A DNA stretch of 37,721 nt from Planctomycetota bacterium (GCA_020638875.1 JACKHS010000028.1:1-37721), one strand, 5' to 3'. Shown: positions 1 to 8,192, numbered from the stretch's first letter. Notes: generated by a model not told the origin, from the letters alone. Translations and numbers: made by a program.

Positions 1-86
1 AGCTCGGCGAGCACCTCGCGGCGCGCGTCGGCGGGCAGGTCGAGGTGCGCCGCGAGGTGGCGCAGCACGTCGTCGAACGAACTCAC
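1..86 (-). CDS. N-terminus of probable ABC permease with permease-prefix domain (partial)
   Basis: Only the first 28 codons lie in the window; the gene runs off the left edge. The start is a GTG whose last bases overlap the TGA of the PadR gene (GTGA), so the two are translationally coupled. The visible residues (MSSFDDVLRHLAAHLDLPAD, then ARREVLAE) resemble the soluble helical prefix (often annotated permease prefix domain) found at the N-terminus of MacB/FtsX-like ABC permeases. Such permeases very often sit directly behind a PadR regulator in acidobacteria and planctomycetes. The family call rests on this short stretch plus the gene order, so it is tentative. Confidence 0.5.
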   Translation of the reverse strand, partial: MSSFDDVLRHLAAHLDLPADARREVLAE

Positions 87-436
87 GGACGACCTCCCAC
101 CACGCGCAGGACGAGCTCGAGCAGCGCGGTCAGGTCCGCGCGCTGGCGCTCGGCGAAGCGCTCGCCCGCCGGCGTCAGCCGGTAGGCCTTGCGCTTGCCG
201 CGCGGGCCCTCGTCCGACCAGGCGCCCTCGATCAGGCCGTCCTCCTCGAGCTTGTGCAGGATCGGATAGAGCGTGCCGTGGCGCAGGCGGAAGGCGCCGC
301 CGCTGCGCTGCTCGAGGTCGAGCACGAGCTGGTACCCGTGCCGCGGACCGCCCGCGAGCGCGGAGAGGATCAGGGCCTCGTTGCAGGCGCGCGGGAGGGC
401 CTGGAGGGTCAGCGGCGGGGGCTCGGGCTCGGCCAT
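83..436 (-). CDS. PadR-family transcriptional repressor
   Basis: This 117-residue protein has the full PadR winged helix-turn-helix. HGYQL lies at about residue 34, the recognition helix GTLYPILHKLEEDGLI at about 54-69, and the wing KRKAYRLTPAGE at about 81-92, followed by a short C-terminal dimerisation helix. It belongs to the short PadR-s2 type. PadR proteins are usually autorepressors controlling an adjacent efflux or ABC operon, and the overlapping downstream permease-like gene fits that. The ATG at 436 is preceded by no Shine-Dalgarno sequence. Instead a -10-like TACTAT ends six bases upstream, inside a palindrome, which points to leaderless transcription under autorepression. Confidence 0.9.
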   Translation of the reverse strand: MAEPEPPPLTLQALPRACNEALILSALAGGPRHGYQLVLDLEQRSGGAFRLRHGTLYPILHKLEEDGLIEGAWSDEGPRGKRKAYRLTPAGERFAERQRADLTALLELVLRVVGGRP

Positions 437-440
437 GCGC

Positions 441-477
441 CGATAGTATCGCGCCTCGATATATCGACTACCGATAT
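441..477. promoter_or_regulatory. Predicted PadR operator and promoter: two palindromes
   Basis: Two adjacent palindromes stand out in otherwise GC-rich sequence. One is CGATA-g-TATCG at 441-451; the other is the perfect 12-mer TCGATATATCGA at 456-467. A further half site, CGATAT, lies at 472-477. On the minus strand TACTAT (448-443) within the first palindrome is placed as the -10 of padR. Repressor binding here would cover the promoter. Assignment to PadR is by position only. Confidence 0.5.
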
Positions 478-517
478 TTTGCCCACGAGGGCGCGATCGG
501 CCCGGACGGGGCCTTCA

Positions 518-532
518 GGGCCGTTTCGGCCC
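518..532. terminator. Possible terminator hairpin after the GAK operon
   Basis: GGGCCG-TTT-CGGCCC forms a 6-bp stem with a 3-base loop, 63 bases beyond the CofD-like stop codon and before the padR promoter. No clear T-tract follows on either strand, so the assignment is weak. Confidence 0.25.
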
Positions 533-594
533 GGCCCGGGCCCCCGAGCGGGGACCGGCGGCCGCGGCGGCGCGGCGGTGCCGGGAGGCCCGCC

Positions 595-1794
595 CTACGC
601 CAGCGAGCAGAGCACCTCGACCAGCTTGCGCGGGTCGATCTCGGCGCGCGCGGCGCCGGCGAGGTCGGTGTCGATGACCTGCACGCCCGTCGCGTCGAGC
701 TCGTCGAAGTCGAGCGCCGCGCTGTAGTCGAGGCCCTCGGAGTCGACCAGCACGAAGTCGAGCACCTCGCGCGGCGGGCGGGCGATGCCGACGTCGCGCG
801 TGACGAACTCGCAGACCTTCTTCAGGCAGCCGGCGATGGAGTAGCCGTGCATCTCGGGGTCGTCGCCGGCGTTGGGCACGTAGATGCGCGGGCAGTCGCT
901 GTGCAGCACGGCGCGGCCGATGCCGCGCGGCAGCAGGTTGGCGAGCACGCTGCCGAAGAACGAGCCCATCGGGAAGGCGATCAGGTCCGCGGTGCCGATC
1001 AGGTTCACGCCGAACTCGTCGGCGTCGATCACGAGCGGCGCGCCGTCCCGCAGCGCGGTGGTGAGCTCGAGGTCCTCGATGCGGCCGTGCGCCATCGACT
1101 CGGGCTTGCCGAGCCGGTGCTGGCCCACCGTGCGCGTGCCGTCCTCGTGCACGGCGACGAGGTGCGCGTCGACGGTCGTCGTCGGCCGCACGGTGCCGCG
1201 CACGGAGACGAGCTTGGAGAACTCGTAGAGCACGGCCTCGATCTCACGCTGGTTCACGAGGTACCCGCCCGCGAGGATCAGGTTGCCGATGCTCGCCACG
1301 CGCAGGTCGAACGCGACCGGCATCTTCTTCGCGAACTTGCGCAGGTGCGTCAGCACGATCGTGCGCAGCGGCTTCTTGAGCGCCGTCACGAGCGGGTGCA
1401 CGCCCTCGAGCATCTGCTCGAACTCGGCGCGCAGCTCGTCCTGGCTGGCGTCGGCGGCGAAGCGGTGCGAGAACAGCGCGCGCACCTGCGGCTCGCTCAG
1501 CGCGGTCTCGTCGGCCAGCGCCATCAGGCGGTTGCGCAGGTCCCCCACCCCGAGGATGTGGAAGGCCTCGCGCAGGATCGCCGAGCTGCCGCCCGAGTCG
1601 AACGGCGTGATGAGGTGGATCGAGTTGTGCGTGTGCGTCTTGAGCACGCGGCTCGCGTCCTTGAGCGCCGAGCCGCCGCTGAAGAACAGCAACCGCGGGC
1701 CGAACTCGGGCAGCCGCACGCAACGCTCGACGCGCCGCGAGTCCGGCACCACCGCGCGGCGGTGCACCGAGATCTTCGCGTTGCGGTGCCTCAC
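595..1794 (-). CDS. CofD/YvcK-related protein of the GAK system
   Basis: This 399-residue protein is related to CofD (2-phospho-L-lactate transferase) and YvcK/GlmR. Visible motifs are the nucleotide-binding glycine loop FFSGGSALKDASRVL (about 37-51), TPFDSGGSSAIL (about 63-74), GDLRNRL (about 84-90), SIGNLILAGGYL and PMGSFFGSVLANLLP. The start is GTG at 1794, overlapping the kinase TGA as GTGA; longer reading frames upstream are only the antisense of the kinase gene. It is the last gene of the eight-gene operon. It matches the CofD-related family annotated as part of the GAK system (ATP-grasp, amphi-Trp, kinase), whose reaction is unknown to me. CofD and YvcK bind nucleotides or nucleotide sugars, so a nucleotidyl or phosphate transfer step is possible but not shown here. 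Confidence 0.85.
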   Translation of the reverse strand: MRHRNAKISVHRRAVVPDSRRVERCVRLPEFGPRLLFFSGGSALKDASRVLKTHTHNSIHLITPFDSGGSSAILREAFHILGVGDLRNRLMALADETALSEPQVRALFSHRFAADASQDELRAEFEQMLEGVHPLVTALKKPLRTIVLTHLRKFAKKMPVAFDLRVASIGNLILAGGYLVNQREIEAVLYEFSKLVSVRGTVRPTTTVDAHLVAVHEDGTRTVGQHRLGKPESMAHGRIEDLELTTALRDGAPLVIDADEFGVNLIGTADLIAFPMGSFFGSVLANLLPRGIGRAVLHSDCPRIYVPNAGDDPEMHGYSIAGCLKKVCEFVTRDVGIARPPREVLDFVLVDSEGLDYSAALDFDELDATGVQVIDTDLAGAARAEIDPRKLVEVLCSLA

Positions 1795-2888
1795 GCGCGG
1801 CCCCCCAGCAGCGCCTCGCACGCCTCGACGGCCGCGAGCCAGTCCACGCCGCCGCTGATCGCGAGGACCGGGACGTCGCCCATCGCCGCCAGGTACGGCT
1901 CGCGCGGCAACGCGCCCACCGAACCGCGCAGGTCGAACGCGCCCGCGTCGTGGAAGAACGGGCCGGGGTGCTTCTCGATCGTCTCGAGCAGCGCGGGACG
2001 TTCGCGCAGCGTCGTGCGCTCGACGCGCGTGGCGCCGCCGTCCTTGTGGCTCCAGCCGAGCACGACGAAGGCCGAGAGCGGCGCCGAGGTCGCGACGCGC
2101 TCGGGGCCGAACAGCGCGGCGATGTCGGCGTCGTACTTCTCCTCGAGCTCCCACAGCTCCTCGCGCGGCATCTCGGCGAGCTCGGCGACGCGCCGCGGCG
2201 GCAGGAGCGGCGTGAGGCCGGGCAGGCTCAGCAGCGTGCCGGGGTTCACGCGCGGGTGCTTGGGGATCCCGCGCATCACGGCGCCGTCGGCTTCGCGGCG
2301 CACGAGCAGGCGGTCGTTGCTGACGAAGGCCGCGCCGCGCTCGACGAGCCGCAGCGCGAGCGTCGACTTGCCCGCGCCGCTGACGCCCGCGAGGCCGAGC
2401 CCGCGCCCGCCGCGGCACACGCCGGCCGCGTGGCACAGCGCGAAGCCCTCGGCCATGTGGCGCGCGATGACCTGGTTGTTGACCAGGTTGATGACCTGGT
2501 TGAGGTTCGCGCCGCAGGGCCCCACCGCGACCACGCGCTCGGGGCGGAGCAGGAACAGCATGCCGGTGCGCACCTTGTGGATCGCGCGGCCGTCCGGCGC
2601 GTCGTGGTAGCGCTCCTTGAGCCCGCGCTTGCCGGCCTCGCGCGGCCACTCGGTCCAGGCGAGGTCGAGCGCGAGCGGCGCGCGCTCCAGCACGACGACC
2701 TCGAGCGCGTCCGAGGGCGCCGCGCTCACGGTGTACGGCGCGAAGTAGGCCGCCAGCCGGGCGCCGACCTCCGGCGAGTCGCCGAGGACGCGCACCGCGC
2801 AGCCGTCGACCTCGAGCGCGCACAGCTCGTGCAGCGGCACGCCGGCCGTGAGCTCGGCCTGCAGCGCGGCGACACTGTCGAGGCTCAC
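1791..2888 (-). CDS. HprK-related kinase B (GAK system)
   Basis: This 365-residue protein is related to HPr kinase/phosphorylase. A P-loop GVSGAGKST lies at about 168-176. It is preceded by the conserved block GPCGANLNQVINLVNNQ (about 123-139) and HMAEG (about 144-148), and followed by FVSNDRLLVRR, typical of HprK-like Walker B surroundings. Classical HprK phosphorylates a serine of HPr; this subfamily lacks the HprK N-terminal domain, and its substrate is not known to me. GTG at 2888 overlaps the ATP-grasp TGA (GTGA), and its own TGA overlaps the CofD-like start, so three enzymes are co-translated. The neighbouring small amphi-Trp proteins are plausible substrates, by inference only. Confidence 0.85.
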   Translation of the reverse strand: MSLDSVAALQAELTAGVPLHELCALEVDGCAVRVLGDSPEVGARLAAYFAPYTVSAAPSDALEVVVLERAPLALDLAWTEWPREAGKRGLKERYHDAPDGRAIHKVRTGMLFLLRPERVVAVGPCGANLNQVINLVNNQVIARHMAEGFALCHAAGVCRGGRGLGLAGVSGAGKSTLALRLVERGAAFVSNDRLLVRREADGAVMRGIPKHPRVNPGTLLSLPGLTPLLPPRRVAELAEMPREELWELEEKYDADIAALFGPERVATSAPLSAFVVLGWSHKDGGATRVERTTLRERPALLETIEKHPGPFFHDAGAFDLRGSVGALPREPYLAAMGDVPVLAISGGVDWLAAVEACEALLGGRA

Positions 2889-3781
2889 CGGCCCAGCTCC
2901 TGCAGCACGTGGTCGACGTAGGCGCCGGCCGCGTCGAGGCCGCACCCCTCCTCGATCCCGCGGAAGCCGCCGAAGGCCGAGACCTCGAAGACGAAGGTCC
3001 CCGCGTCCGACTCGACGACGTCGACGACGGTGAAGTCCAGCTCGAACACGTCGCGCGCGCGGCGGGCGAGCGCGACGATCTCGGGGCTGGCCTCGTGCGC
3101 CGCGTACGTGCCGCCCTCGCGCGTGGTCGTGTTCCACGACTCGCCGCCGGAGACGCGCGCGTAGGTCGTCCAGTAGCGCTCGCCGATGAACACGACGCCC
3201 AGGTCGCGGTCGGGCATCGGCACGCGCCGCTGGATGTACATCATGCGGTGGCCCTCCGCGCAGAACTCCTCCACCTCGCGGCGCACCTCGGCCTCGTCGT
3301 CGCTCTCGATCATGCGCATGCCGCGCGCCTTGGTCGAGTAGAGCGGCTTGAGCACCGCGGCGCCGTAGCCCAGCACGGTCTCGACGGCGTGACGCGGGTC
3401 CTCGGTGACGACCGTGTCGGGCACGGGGATGCCCGCCGCGCGCAACTCGACGGTGCCGGAGAGCCGGTTGATGAGGCGCCCGATGCGGTCCGGGCGCGAG
3501 AAGATGCGCACGCCGCGCGCCTCGAGGAAGCGCAGCAGCTCGAGCCGGTCGAGGTTCGCAGGGCTGTAGACCTCGTCGATCTTCTTGACGACGATCGCGT
3601 CGAGCTCGGCGAGGTCGGTGCCGCGGAAGTCGCAGACGCCGCTCGCGAGGTCGAGCGAGGCTTCGGCCAGGTCGACGACCAGGCGCCGGCCCGTGCGCTC
3701 CTCGACCGCGTCGGCGAGGCGCTCGGTCGACCAACGGCCGGGCAGGCCGGCCACGGCGAGGGCGGGGCGGCGCTCAGTCAC
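2885..3781 (-). CDS. RimK-like ATP-grasp enzyme (GAK system)
   Basis: This 298-residue ATP-grasp protein shows the ATP-binding lysine region AAVLKPLYSTKARGM (K145, K151) and the metal-binding end VFEVSAFGGFRGIEEG (E266). Known RimK and glutathione-synthetase-type ligases use E-V-N at this last motif; here the Asn is Ser (S268), a feature to check across the subfamily. ATP-grasp enzymes activate a carboxylate as an acyl-phosphate and join it to an amine or thiol. The start is GTG at 3781, overlapping the end of the PhoU-kinase fusion by 8 bases. It is the G of the GAK set, and its amino donor and acceptor cannot be read from sequence. Confidence 0.85.
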   Translation of the reverse strand: MTERRPALAVAGLPGRWSTERLADAVEERTGRRLVVDLAEASLDLASGVCDFRGTDLAELDAIVVKKIDEVYSPANLDRLELLRFLEARGVRIFSRPDRIGRLINRLSGTVELRAAGIPVPDTVVTEDPRHAVETVLGYGAAVLKPLYSTKARGMRMIESDDEAEVRREVEEFCAEGHRMMYIQRRVPMPDRDLGVVFIGERYWTTYARVSGGESWNTTTREGGTYAAHEASPEIVALARRARDVFELDFTVVDVVESDAGTFVFEVSAFGGFRGIEEGCGLDAAGAYVDHVLQELGR

Positions 3782-5387
3782 GGAACACGTCCGCGGGGAT
3801 CCTGAAGCGCTCGAGGTCGGGCGCGGCGACGAGGCGATCGGCGAGGTACATACCGCGCAGGAACATACCGCGCGCGAAGCCCTCGTCGAGGATGAAGCGC
3901 GTCGAGGTGACGAACGAGCGCACGAGGCCGAGCGCCAGGCGCGCCTCCATCGCCGTGTCGCCCCACTCGGCCGCCTGGGCGCGCGCGAGCTCGAGCACGG
4001 CGCCGGTCACGCTGCGGATGCGCGCGCGCACGGGCCGTTCGAAGACCTGCAGGCGGAAGCACGAGACGAGCAGCACCGACATGTCCTGCAGGTAGTCGCC
4101 GCGCATCGAGCGGTGCAGGTCGATCAGGCGCACGTACTCGCCCTCGGGGTCGGGGATGATGTTGTCGAGGTTGAAGTCGCCGTGGATCAGGGTCGAGCCG
4201 GCGAAGCCGACGCGTCCCTCGACCTCGGCCAGCGCGTCCAGCAGCTCGGCGAGCGACGGGATGCGCTTGTTGCCCAGCGCGGTGCTGCGGCGCTCGAAGT
4301 GCGGGTGGATGGCGAGCACGTCGGTCAGGCGGCGCCGGAGCTGCTTGACGAAGCTCGGGGGCGCGGCCTCGCGCTGGAACGTCTCGCGCCAGACGTGGCG
4401 CAGCGTGCGCCCGGTCTGCTCGACCGCGGTGGCGAGCTGCGCGGCCGTGCCCTGCAGCAGCACCTGCTCGAGGGTCTCGCCCCCGAGGAACTCCATCAGC
4501 ATCGCGGCGCGATCGCCGTTCTCGTGGAAGGAGCGCACGGCCGGCGAGATGCCGGGCACGAGCTGCTCCCACAGCGCGATGGCCTGCTGCTCGTCGCGCA
4601 GCTTGTCGAGGCTGCCCTCCTTGAACACCAGCGCGGCCCGCGCCGAAGCGGGGTCGCTGACCGTCGCGATGCGGCAACCGGAGCGCGACTCGCCGGGCAC
4701 GCGCAGGTGCACGTCGGTCACCGCGCGCAGCGGGTCGACGTCCTGCAGCGAGTCCTGCAGCGCCCAGAGCTGGCCGATCTTGACCTTCTCCCCGAGCGCG
4801 GCGCTGATGACCGCCTCGCCGATGTTCATCAGCGAGTCGCCCATGCGCTCGAAGTAGTGCTCGATGAAGAGCATCGTGATGCTGGCGTGGACGCGCTCGC
4901 CCTGCTCCATGCTCGCGAGGCGCTTCTGGAACGCCTCGGAGTAGAGCTCGTCGAGCCGCGGCTCCGCGTGGCAGATCTCCAGCGCCTCGTGCACGTCGCG
5001 CTCGAGGACGGCGCGCTCGACGTGCGACAGTCCGCGCTCGACCTCGGCCAGGAACGGCTCGAGCTCCTCCACCGCCGGCCAGTCGTCCTCGTCGAGGTGC
5101 CGCAACTGGTCGATGATGTCGATGCAGAAGTCGGCGATGCGCTCGAGGTTGGTGGCGATGGTCGTCGCCGCCATGGGCACGGCCAGGTTGTCCGCCTTGC
5201 CGGCGCGCTCGAACGAGGCGCGCTGGATGAACGTGCGCAGGTTGTCGATGTAGTTGTCCCGGCCGCGCAGCGAGTCCTCGGTCGCCTCGGAGCGCTCGCG
5301 CACGAAGACGCGCGTGCGGCCGATCTGGAGCTGCACCTCGCGGATCAGGAAGCGCAGGTTCTCTGCGACGCGATCGGGGATGTACAT
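3774..5387 (-). CDS. PhoU domain fused to an aminoglycoside-phosphotransferase-like kinase
   Basis: This 537-residue protein has two parts. Residues 1-215 are all-helical and carry two PhoU signature helices, NLERIADFCIDI (80-91) and HYFERMGDSLMNIGE (177-191). Residues about 235-525 are a choline-kinase/aminoglycoside-phosphotransferase (APH)-like fold. Its catalytic loop is HGDFNLDN (402-409), with LIDLH (D423) in the metal-binding position. PhoU proteins sense phosphate or metal state and act with phosphate transport and PhoR; the kinase domain transfers phosphate to a small molecule or protein. The ATG at 5387 lies 14 bases after the amphi-Trp stop; an earlier ATG at 5465 would overlap that gene. 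Position inside the GAK operon suggests a phosphate-responsive regulatory kinase, which is inference. Confidence 0.85.
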   Translation of the reverse strand: MYIPDRVAENLRFLIREVQLQIGRTRVFVRERSEATEDSLRGRDNYIDNLRTFIQRASFERAGKADNLAVPMAATTIATNLERIADFCIDIIDQLRHLDEDDWPAVEELEPFLAEVERGLSHVERAVLERDVHEALEICHAEPRLDELYSEAFQKRLASMEQGERVHASITMLFIEHYFERMGDSLMNIGEAVISAALGEKVKIGQLWALQDSLQDVDPLRAVTDVHLRVPGESRSGCRIATVSDPASARAALVFKEGSLDKLRDEQQAIALWEQLVPGISPAVRSFHENGDRAAMLMEFLGGETLEQVLLQGTAAQLATAVEQTGRTLRHVWRETFQREAAPPSFVKQLRRRLTDVLAIHPHFERRSTALGNKRIPSLAELLDALAEVEGRVGFAGSTLIHGDFNLDNIIPDPEGEYVRLIDLHRSMRGDYLQDMSVLLVSCFRLQVFERPVRARIRSVTGAVLELARAQAAEWGDTAMEARLALGLVRSFVTSTRFILDEGFARGMFLRGMYLADRLVAAPDLERFRIPADVFRD

Positions 5388-5401
5388 CGTGCGCGCGGCG
5401 C

Positions 5402-5677
5402 TCAGCCGCCGGTCGAGATGCGCAGGGGATCCTGGCCGGCGCCGGAGTCCTGGCCCGGGCTCCACACCAGCTTGAGGGCGAGGCGGTGGCGGTCGGGGCG
5501 CTCGCTCGCGCGCACGGAGAAGCGGATCAGGCCCTGCGGTCGCAGGTCCACCTCGCCCTCGCCGCTGCTGACGGTGAGCTTCCCGGCGCGGATGCCGTTG
5601 ATGATCGTCTCGAGGTAGTCGGCCACGGACTCGGCGTCCTGCAGCGACTCGTGCTCGAACTCCTTCTTCGAGGGCAC
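5402..5677 (-). CDS. Small amphi-Trp domain protein 1 (GAK system)
   Basis: This 91-residue protein matches the amphi-Trp domain: an N-terminal amphipathic helix (ESLQDAESVADYLETIINGI) and alternating strands ending in LALKLVW, the Trp-bearing strand that names the family. The start is GTG at 5677. It is supported by an AAGGAG Shine-Dalgarno (5691-5686) eight bases upstream, one of the few strong ones in the window. The family has no known catalytic activity and is repeatedly found beside the GAK kinase and ATP-grasp genes. A carrier, scaffold or modification target is a reasonable guess. Confidence 0.8.
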   Translation of the reverse strand: MPSKKEFEHESLQDAESVADYLETIINGIRAGKLTVSSGEGEVDLRPQGLIRFSVRASERPDRHRLALKLVWSPGQDSGAGQDPLRISTGG

Positions 5678-5699
5678 TGGCGTGACTCCTTGCCGCTGC

Positions 5700-6086
5700 T
5701 CAGTCGATGGCGAGGTCGCCCTCGCCCCCGGTGCGCCACTTCAGCTCGAAGGTGATCTTCTCCTTCGGGCCCTTGCGGCTCGCCTTGACGCTGACCTTGA
5801 TCGCACCGCACGGGCTGAGCTCGAGCTCGTCCTCGCCCTGGCGCATGTGGAGCTTGCCGGCGTACACGCCGCGGATCAGCGCCTCGAGGTAGTTCGTCGC
5901 CTCTTCGCGCGAGAGTTCGGCCTCGTAGGTGACCTTGCCGCGCGCGTCGTCCTTGGCCGCCTCGGCGTGCTCGCCCTGCTGCTCCTTGCGGTCCTTCTTG
6001 TGCTTGTCCTTCTTCTTCTCGTCGTGCTTGGCCTCGGCCGCCGCGGCGCCCTCCTCCAGCACTTCGGTCTTCGTCTCGTCGCTCAT
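5700..6086 (-). CDS. Amphi-Trp domain protein 2 with charged N-terminal extension
   Basis: This 128-residue protein begins with about 50 highly charged residues (a Lys/Glu/His-rich stretch around 20-40) that look disordered. A second amphi-Trp domain follows (VTYEAELSREEATNYLEALI, then FELKW near the C-terminus). ATG 6086 has GGAG (complement of 6093-6096) seven bases upstream. It is a paralogue of the downstream gene, 22 bases away in the same operon. The extension differs from the other copy, so the two probably have distinct partners. The single cysteine in the motif SPCG is the only candidate thiol. Confidence 0.8.
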   Translation of the reverse strand: MSDETKTEVLEEGAAAAEAKHDEKKKDKHKKDRKEQQGEHAEAAKDDARGKVTYEAELSREEATNYLEALIRGVYAGKLHMRQGEDELELSPCGAIKVSVKASRKGPKEKITFELKWRTGGEGDLAID

Positions 6087-6114
6087 GGGTGTCCTCCAGG
6101 GTGTCTCTGGCCGC

Positions 6115-7485
6115 TCAGATGACGGTGAGCAGCTTGCAGTAGTCGGTGAAGTCGATCAGCTTCGCGCCCGGGCGGTCGGAGCTGACGCCGACGATCGAGC
6201 CGTCGGGGTGGAAGAGGGTCGCGGCCGCGCCGTGGCCGCCGAGGCCCTCGATGATGCGCGTGTTGCGGTCGACGCCGCAGTCGCACTCGACGTTCAGGAT
6301 GCCGCGCCGGAACATCAGGCGCTGGCCGGCCACCAGGTTGCGGTGGCCGTGGACGATGACGTACGCGCCCGTGTCGCGCACGCGCTGCGCGCCGCGTTCG
6401 CTGAAGGGCAGGTCCGTCGTGCGGTACTTCGTGCGGAAGCAGTTGCCGATCGAGCCGTGGTAGAGGCGGAAGAGGTCGCGCCGCGCCACCATGTCGCGAT
6501 AGGTCTGGTTGAGCCCGTCGACGCCGCGCTCGGCCAGCAGCTCCGCCGCGCCGTCGTCCAGCCCCGCGTGCACGAACAGCAGCGAGCCCTCGCGGTGCGC
6601 GACCTGCAGGCGCGGGAAGAACCAGCTGAACTCGCCGCCCTCCTCGACGAACGCCTTGCGGAAGGCCTCGACGACGTCGTCGAGCATGGCGAGCGAGATG
6701 CCGGCGGCGTGGCAGGAGTCGAGCATCAGGTGGCACTTCTGCCGCATGCGCACGAGCTCCTGCTCGATCTTGTCGGGCGGCACGATGCCCTCGGCGACGC
6801 GCGGGTAGTCCTCGAACCACGACGGCGGCGGGAACAGCTTCTCGTGCGCCGCGTCCTCGCCGCGCGCGCCGAGCGGCTGATGCTCGATGCCGAACTCGCG
6901 CACGAGCTCGCTGAACAGCGGCACCGCCTTGTTGCCCATGCGCACGAACAGGTGCGCGAGGTCGGTGGACTGCGCGCCGGCCGAGAACATGCCGACGAGC
7001 GCGCGCACGTCGTGGTTGCCGGCGAGCATCACGGACTCGACGCCGAGGTCGAGGAAGCGCTTGATGCTGCGCAGCAACGTGAAGTTGCTCGGCCCCTTGT
7101 CGAAGTAGTCGCCGCCGAACACGAACAGCACGCCCTCGGCCTCGGCGCACAGCTCGAACTCGAGCGGCCCGGGCCCGGTGCGCGCGACGGTGCCGCTCGC
7201 GACGAGCGAGTCGACGAAGGCCTCCGCGTCCGCGTGCAGGTCGGTCAGGAAGACGATGCGCCGGCTCGGCCAGACGAAGGGCTTGTCCTCGCAGTAGGCG
7301 CGCAGCTCCTCGGCGCGCGCCTCGTCGCGGTGGAAGCCGCGGCCGATCATCAGCGCCTCCGGGTCGAGCGGCCAGGCCTCGAAGGTCTTGGGCAGGAGCG
7401 CGCGCAGGTGCTCGGCGCCGTGGTAGACGGGCAGCCGCGGGTCGCGGCGCTCGGGGCTCTGGACGGGTGCGGCGGAGGCGGTCAT
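6115..7485 (-). CDS. Calcineurin-like (PPP-type) metallophosphatase
   Basis: This 456-residue protein carries the complete dinuclear-metal phosphatase motif series. DLHAD is at 82-86, GGDYFDKG at 124-131 (GDxxDKG instead of GDxxDRG), GNHD at 156-159, VHAGLDD near 300 and VHGHRN near 373. This order is that of PPP serine/threonine phosphatases and bis(5'-nucleosyl)-tetraphosphatases. A helical insertion between the GNHD block and the VHAG block is larger than in small PPP enzymes. The ATG at 7485 lies five bases after the histidine-phosphatase stop. Placement in the kinase-rich operon suggests it reverses a phosphorylation made by the HprK-related or PhoU-APH kinase; this is inference. Confidence 0.85.
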   Translation of the reverse strand: MTASAAPVQSPERRDPRLPVYHGAEHLRALLPKTFEAWPLDPEALMIGRGFHRDEARAEELRAYCEDKPFVWPSRRIVFLTDLHADAEAFVDSLVASGTVARTGPGPLEFELCAEAEGVLFVFGGDYFDKGPSNFTLLRSIKRFLDLGVESVMLAGNHDVRALVGMFSAGAQSTDLAHLFVRMGNKAVPLFSELVREFGIEHQPLGARGEDAAHEKLFPPPSWFEDYPRVAEGIVPPDKIEQELVRMRQKCHLMLDSCHAAGISLAMLDDVVEAFRKAFVEEGGEFSWFFPRLQVAHREGSLLFVHAGLDDGAAELLAERGVDGLNQTYRDMVARRDLFRLYHGSIGNCFRTKYRTTDLPFSERGAQRVRDTGAYVIVHGHRNLVAGQRLMFRRGILNVECDCGVDRNTRIIEGLGGHGAAATLFHPDGSIVGVSSDRPGAKLIDFTDYCKLLTVI

Positions 7486-7490
7486 GGCGG

Positions 7491-8192
7491 TCAATCTCGA
7501 GGAGCGGCGGCTCCGCGGGGCTTCCAGGCCCCAGCGGCGTGCTCCCAGGGCCCCTCGGCGGGGGCGCGCAGGGTCACGGGCTTCGCGTAGTACATCGAGA
7601 CGGCGGCCGCATCTCCGTAGTCGAAGAGGCCCAGCGAGGCCGCCGCGTGCCGAAACGAGGCCCCGTGGCCGACGCAGGCCACGAGGGTATCCCGGGCCAG
7701 GCTCGGCTGCAGCGCCCGCGCGACGCCGCGCACGTAGCCGGCCACCCGCTCCCCGGCCTCGGCCAGCGACTCGCAGCCCGGGAAGGGCAGCCGGTAGTGC
7801 GCGGTGGCCTTCCAGCCCTTGGGCGGGAGCGCGAGGCGCGGGTCGGCCGCGACCAGCTCCTCGATGCGCGCCACCGTGAGGTTCGCCATCGGCCCCAGGC
7901 AGCGCTCGGCGAGCGCGGGGTCCTGGACGACCTCGAGCGAGGGGCCGCCCTGCTCGAGCAGCGCGGCGCGCGCGAGCTCGGCCGTCTCCCACGCGCGCAG
8001 CAGGTGCGAGCTGTGCACGCGCGGGTGCAGCGCGGCGCCCAGCTCGCTCGAGAGCGCGACGAGCTCGCCGGCCAACGCGCGCGCCTGCCGCCGGCCCTCC
8101 GCGGTGAGCGGGTGCGGCAGGTGCGCGCTGGGCACGCCCTCGGGCTGCGCGAAGGCGGCGTGGCGGATGAAGGCGACGTAGAGCTCGGCCAC
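7491..8192 (-). CDS. Histidine phosphatase superfamily protein
   Basis: This 233-residue protein is of the phosphoglycerate-mutase/SixA-like class. The catalytic RHG motif reads IRHA (R10, H11), followed by SSHLLRAWETA, the acidic region AERCLGPM and the second histidine in CVGHGASFRH. The third motif residue is Ala instead of Gly, tolerated in some members. The best start is GTG at 8192, placing RH at the usual distance from the N-terminus. No ATG is available in frame upstream without entering implausible sequence. It is the first gene of the operon; no clear -10/-35 pair was recognised in the 183-base divergent gap. Substrates of this superfamily range from sugar phosphates to phosphohistidine proteins. 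Confidence 0.8.
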   Translation of the reverse strand: MAELYVAFIRHAAFAQPEGVPSAHLPHPLTAEGRRQARALAGELVALSSELGAALHPRVHSSHLLRAWETAELARAALLEQGGPSLEVVQDPALAERCLGPMANLTVARIEELVAADPRLALPPKGWKATAHYRLPFPGCESLAEAGERVAGYVRGVARALQPSLARDTLVACVGHGASFRHAAASLGLFDYGDAAAVSMYYAKPVTLRAPAEGPWEHAAGAWKPRGAAAPRD

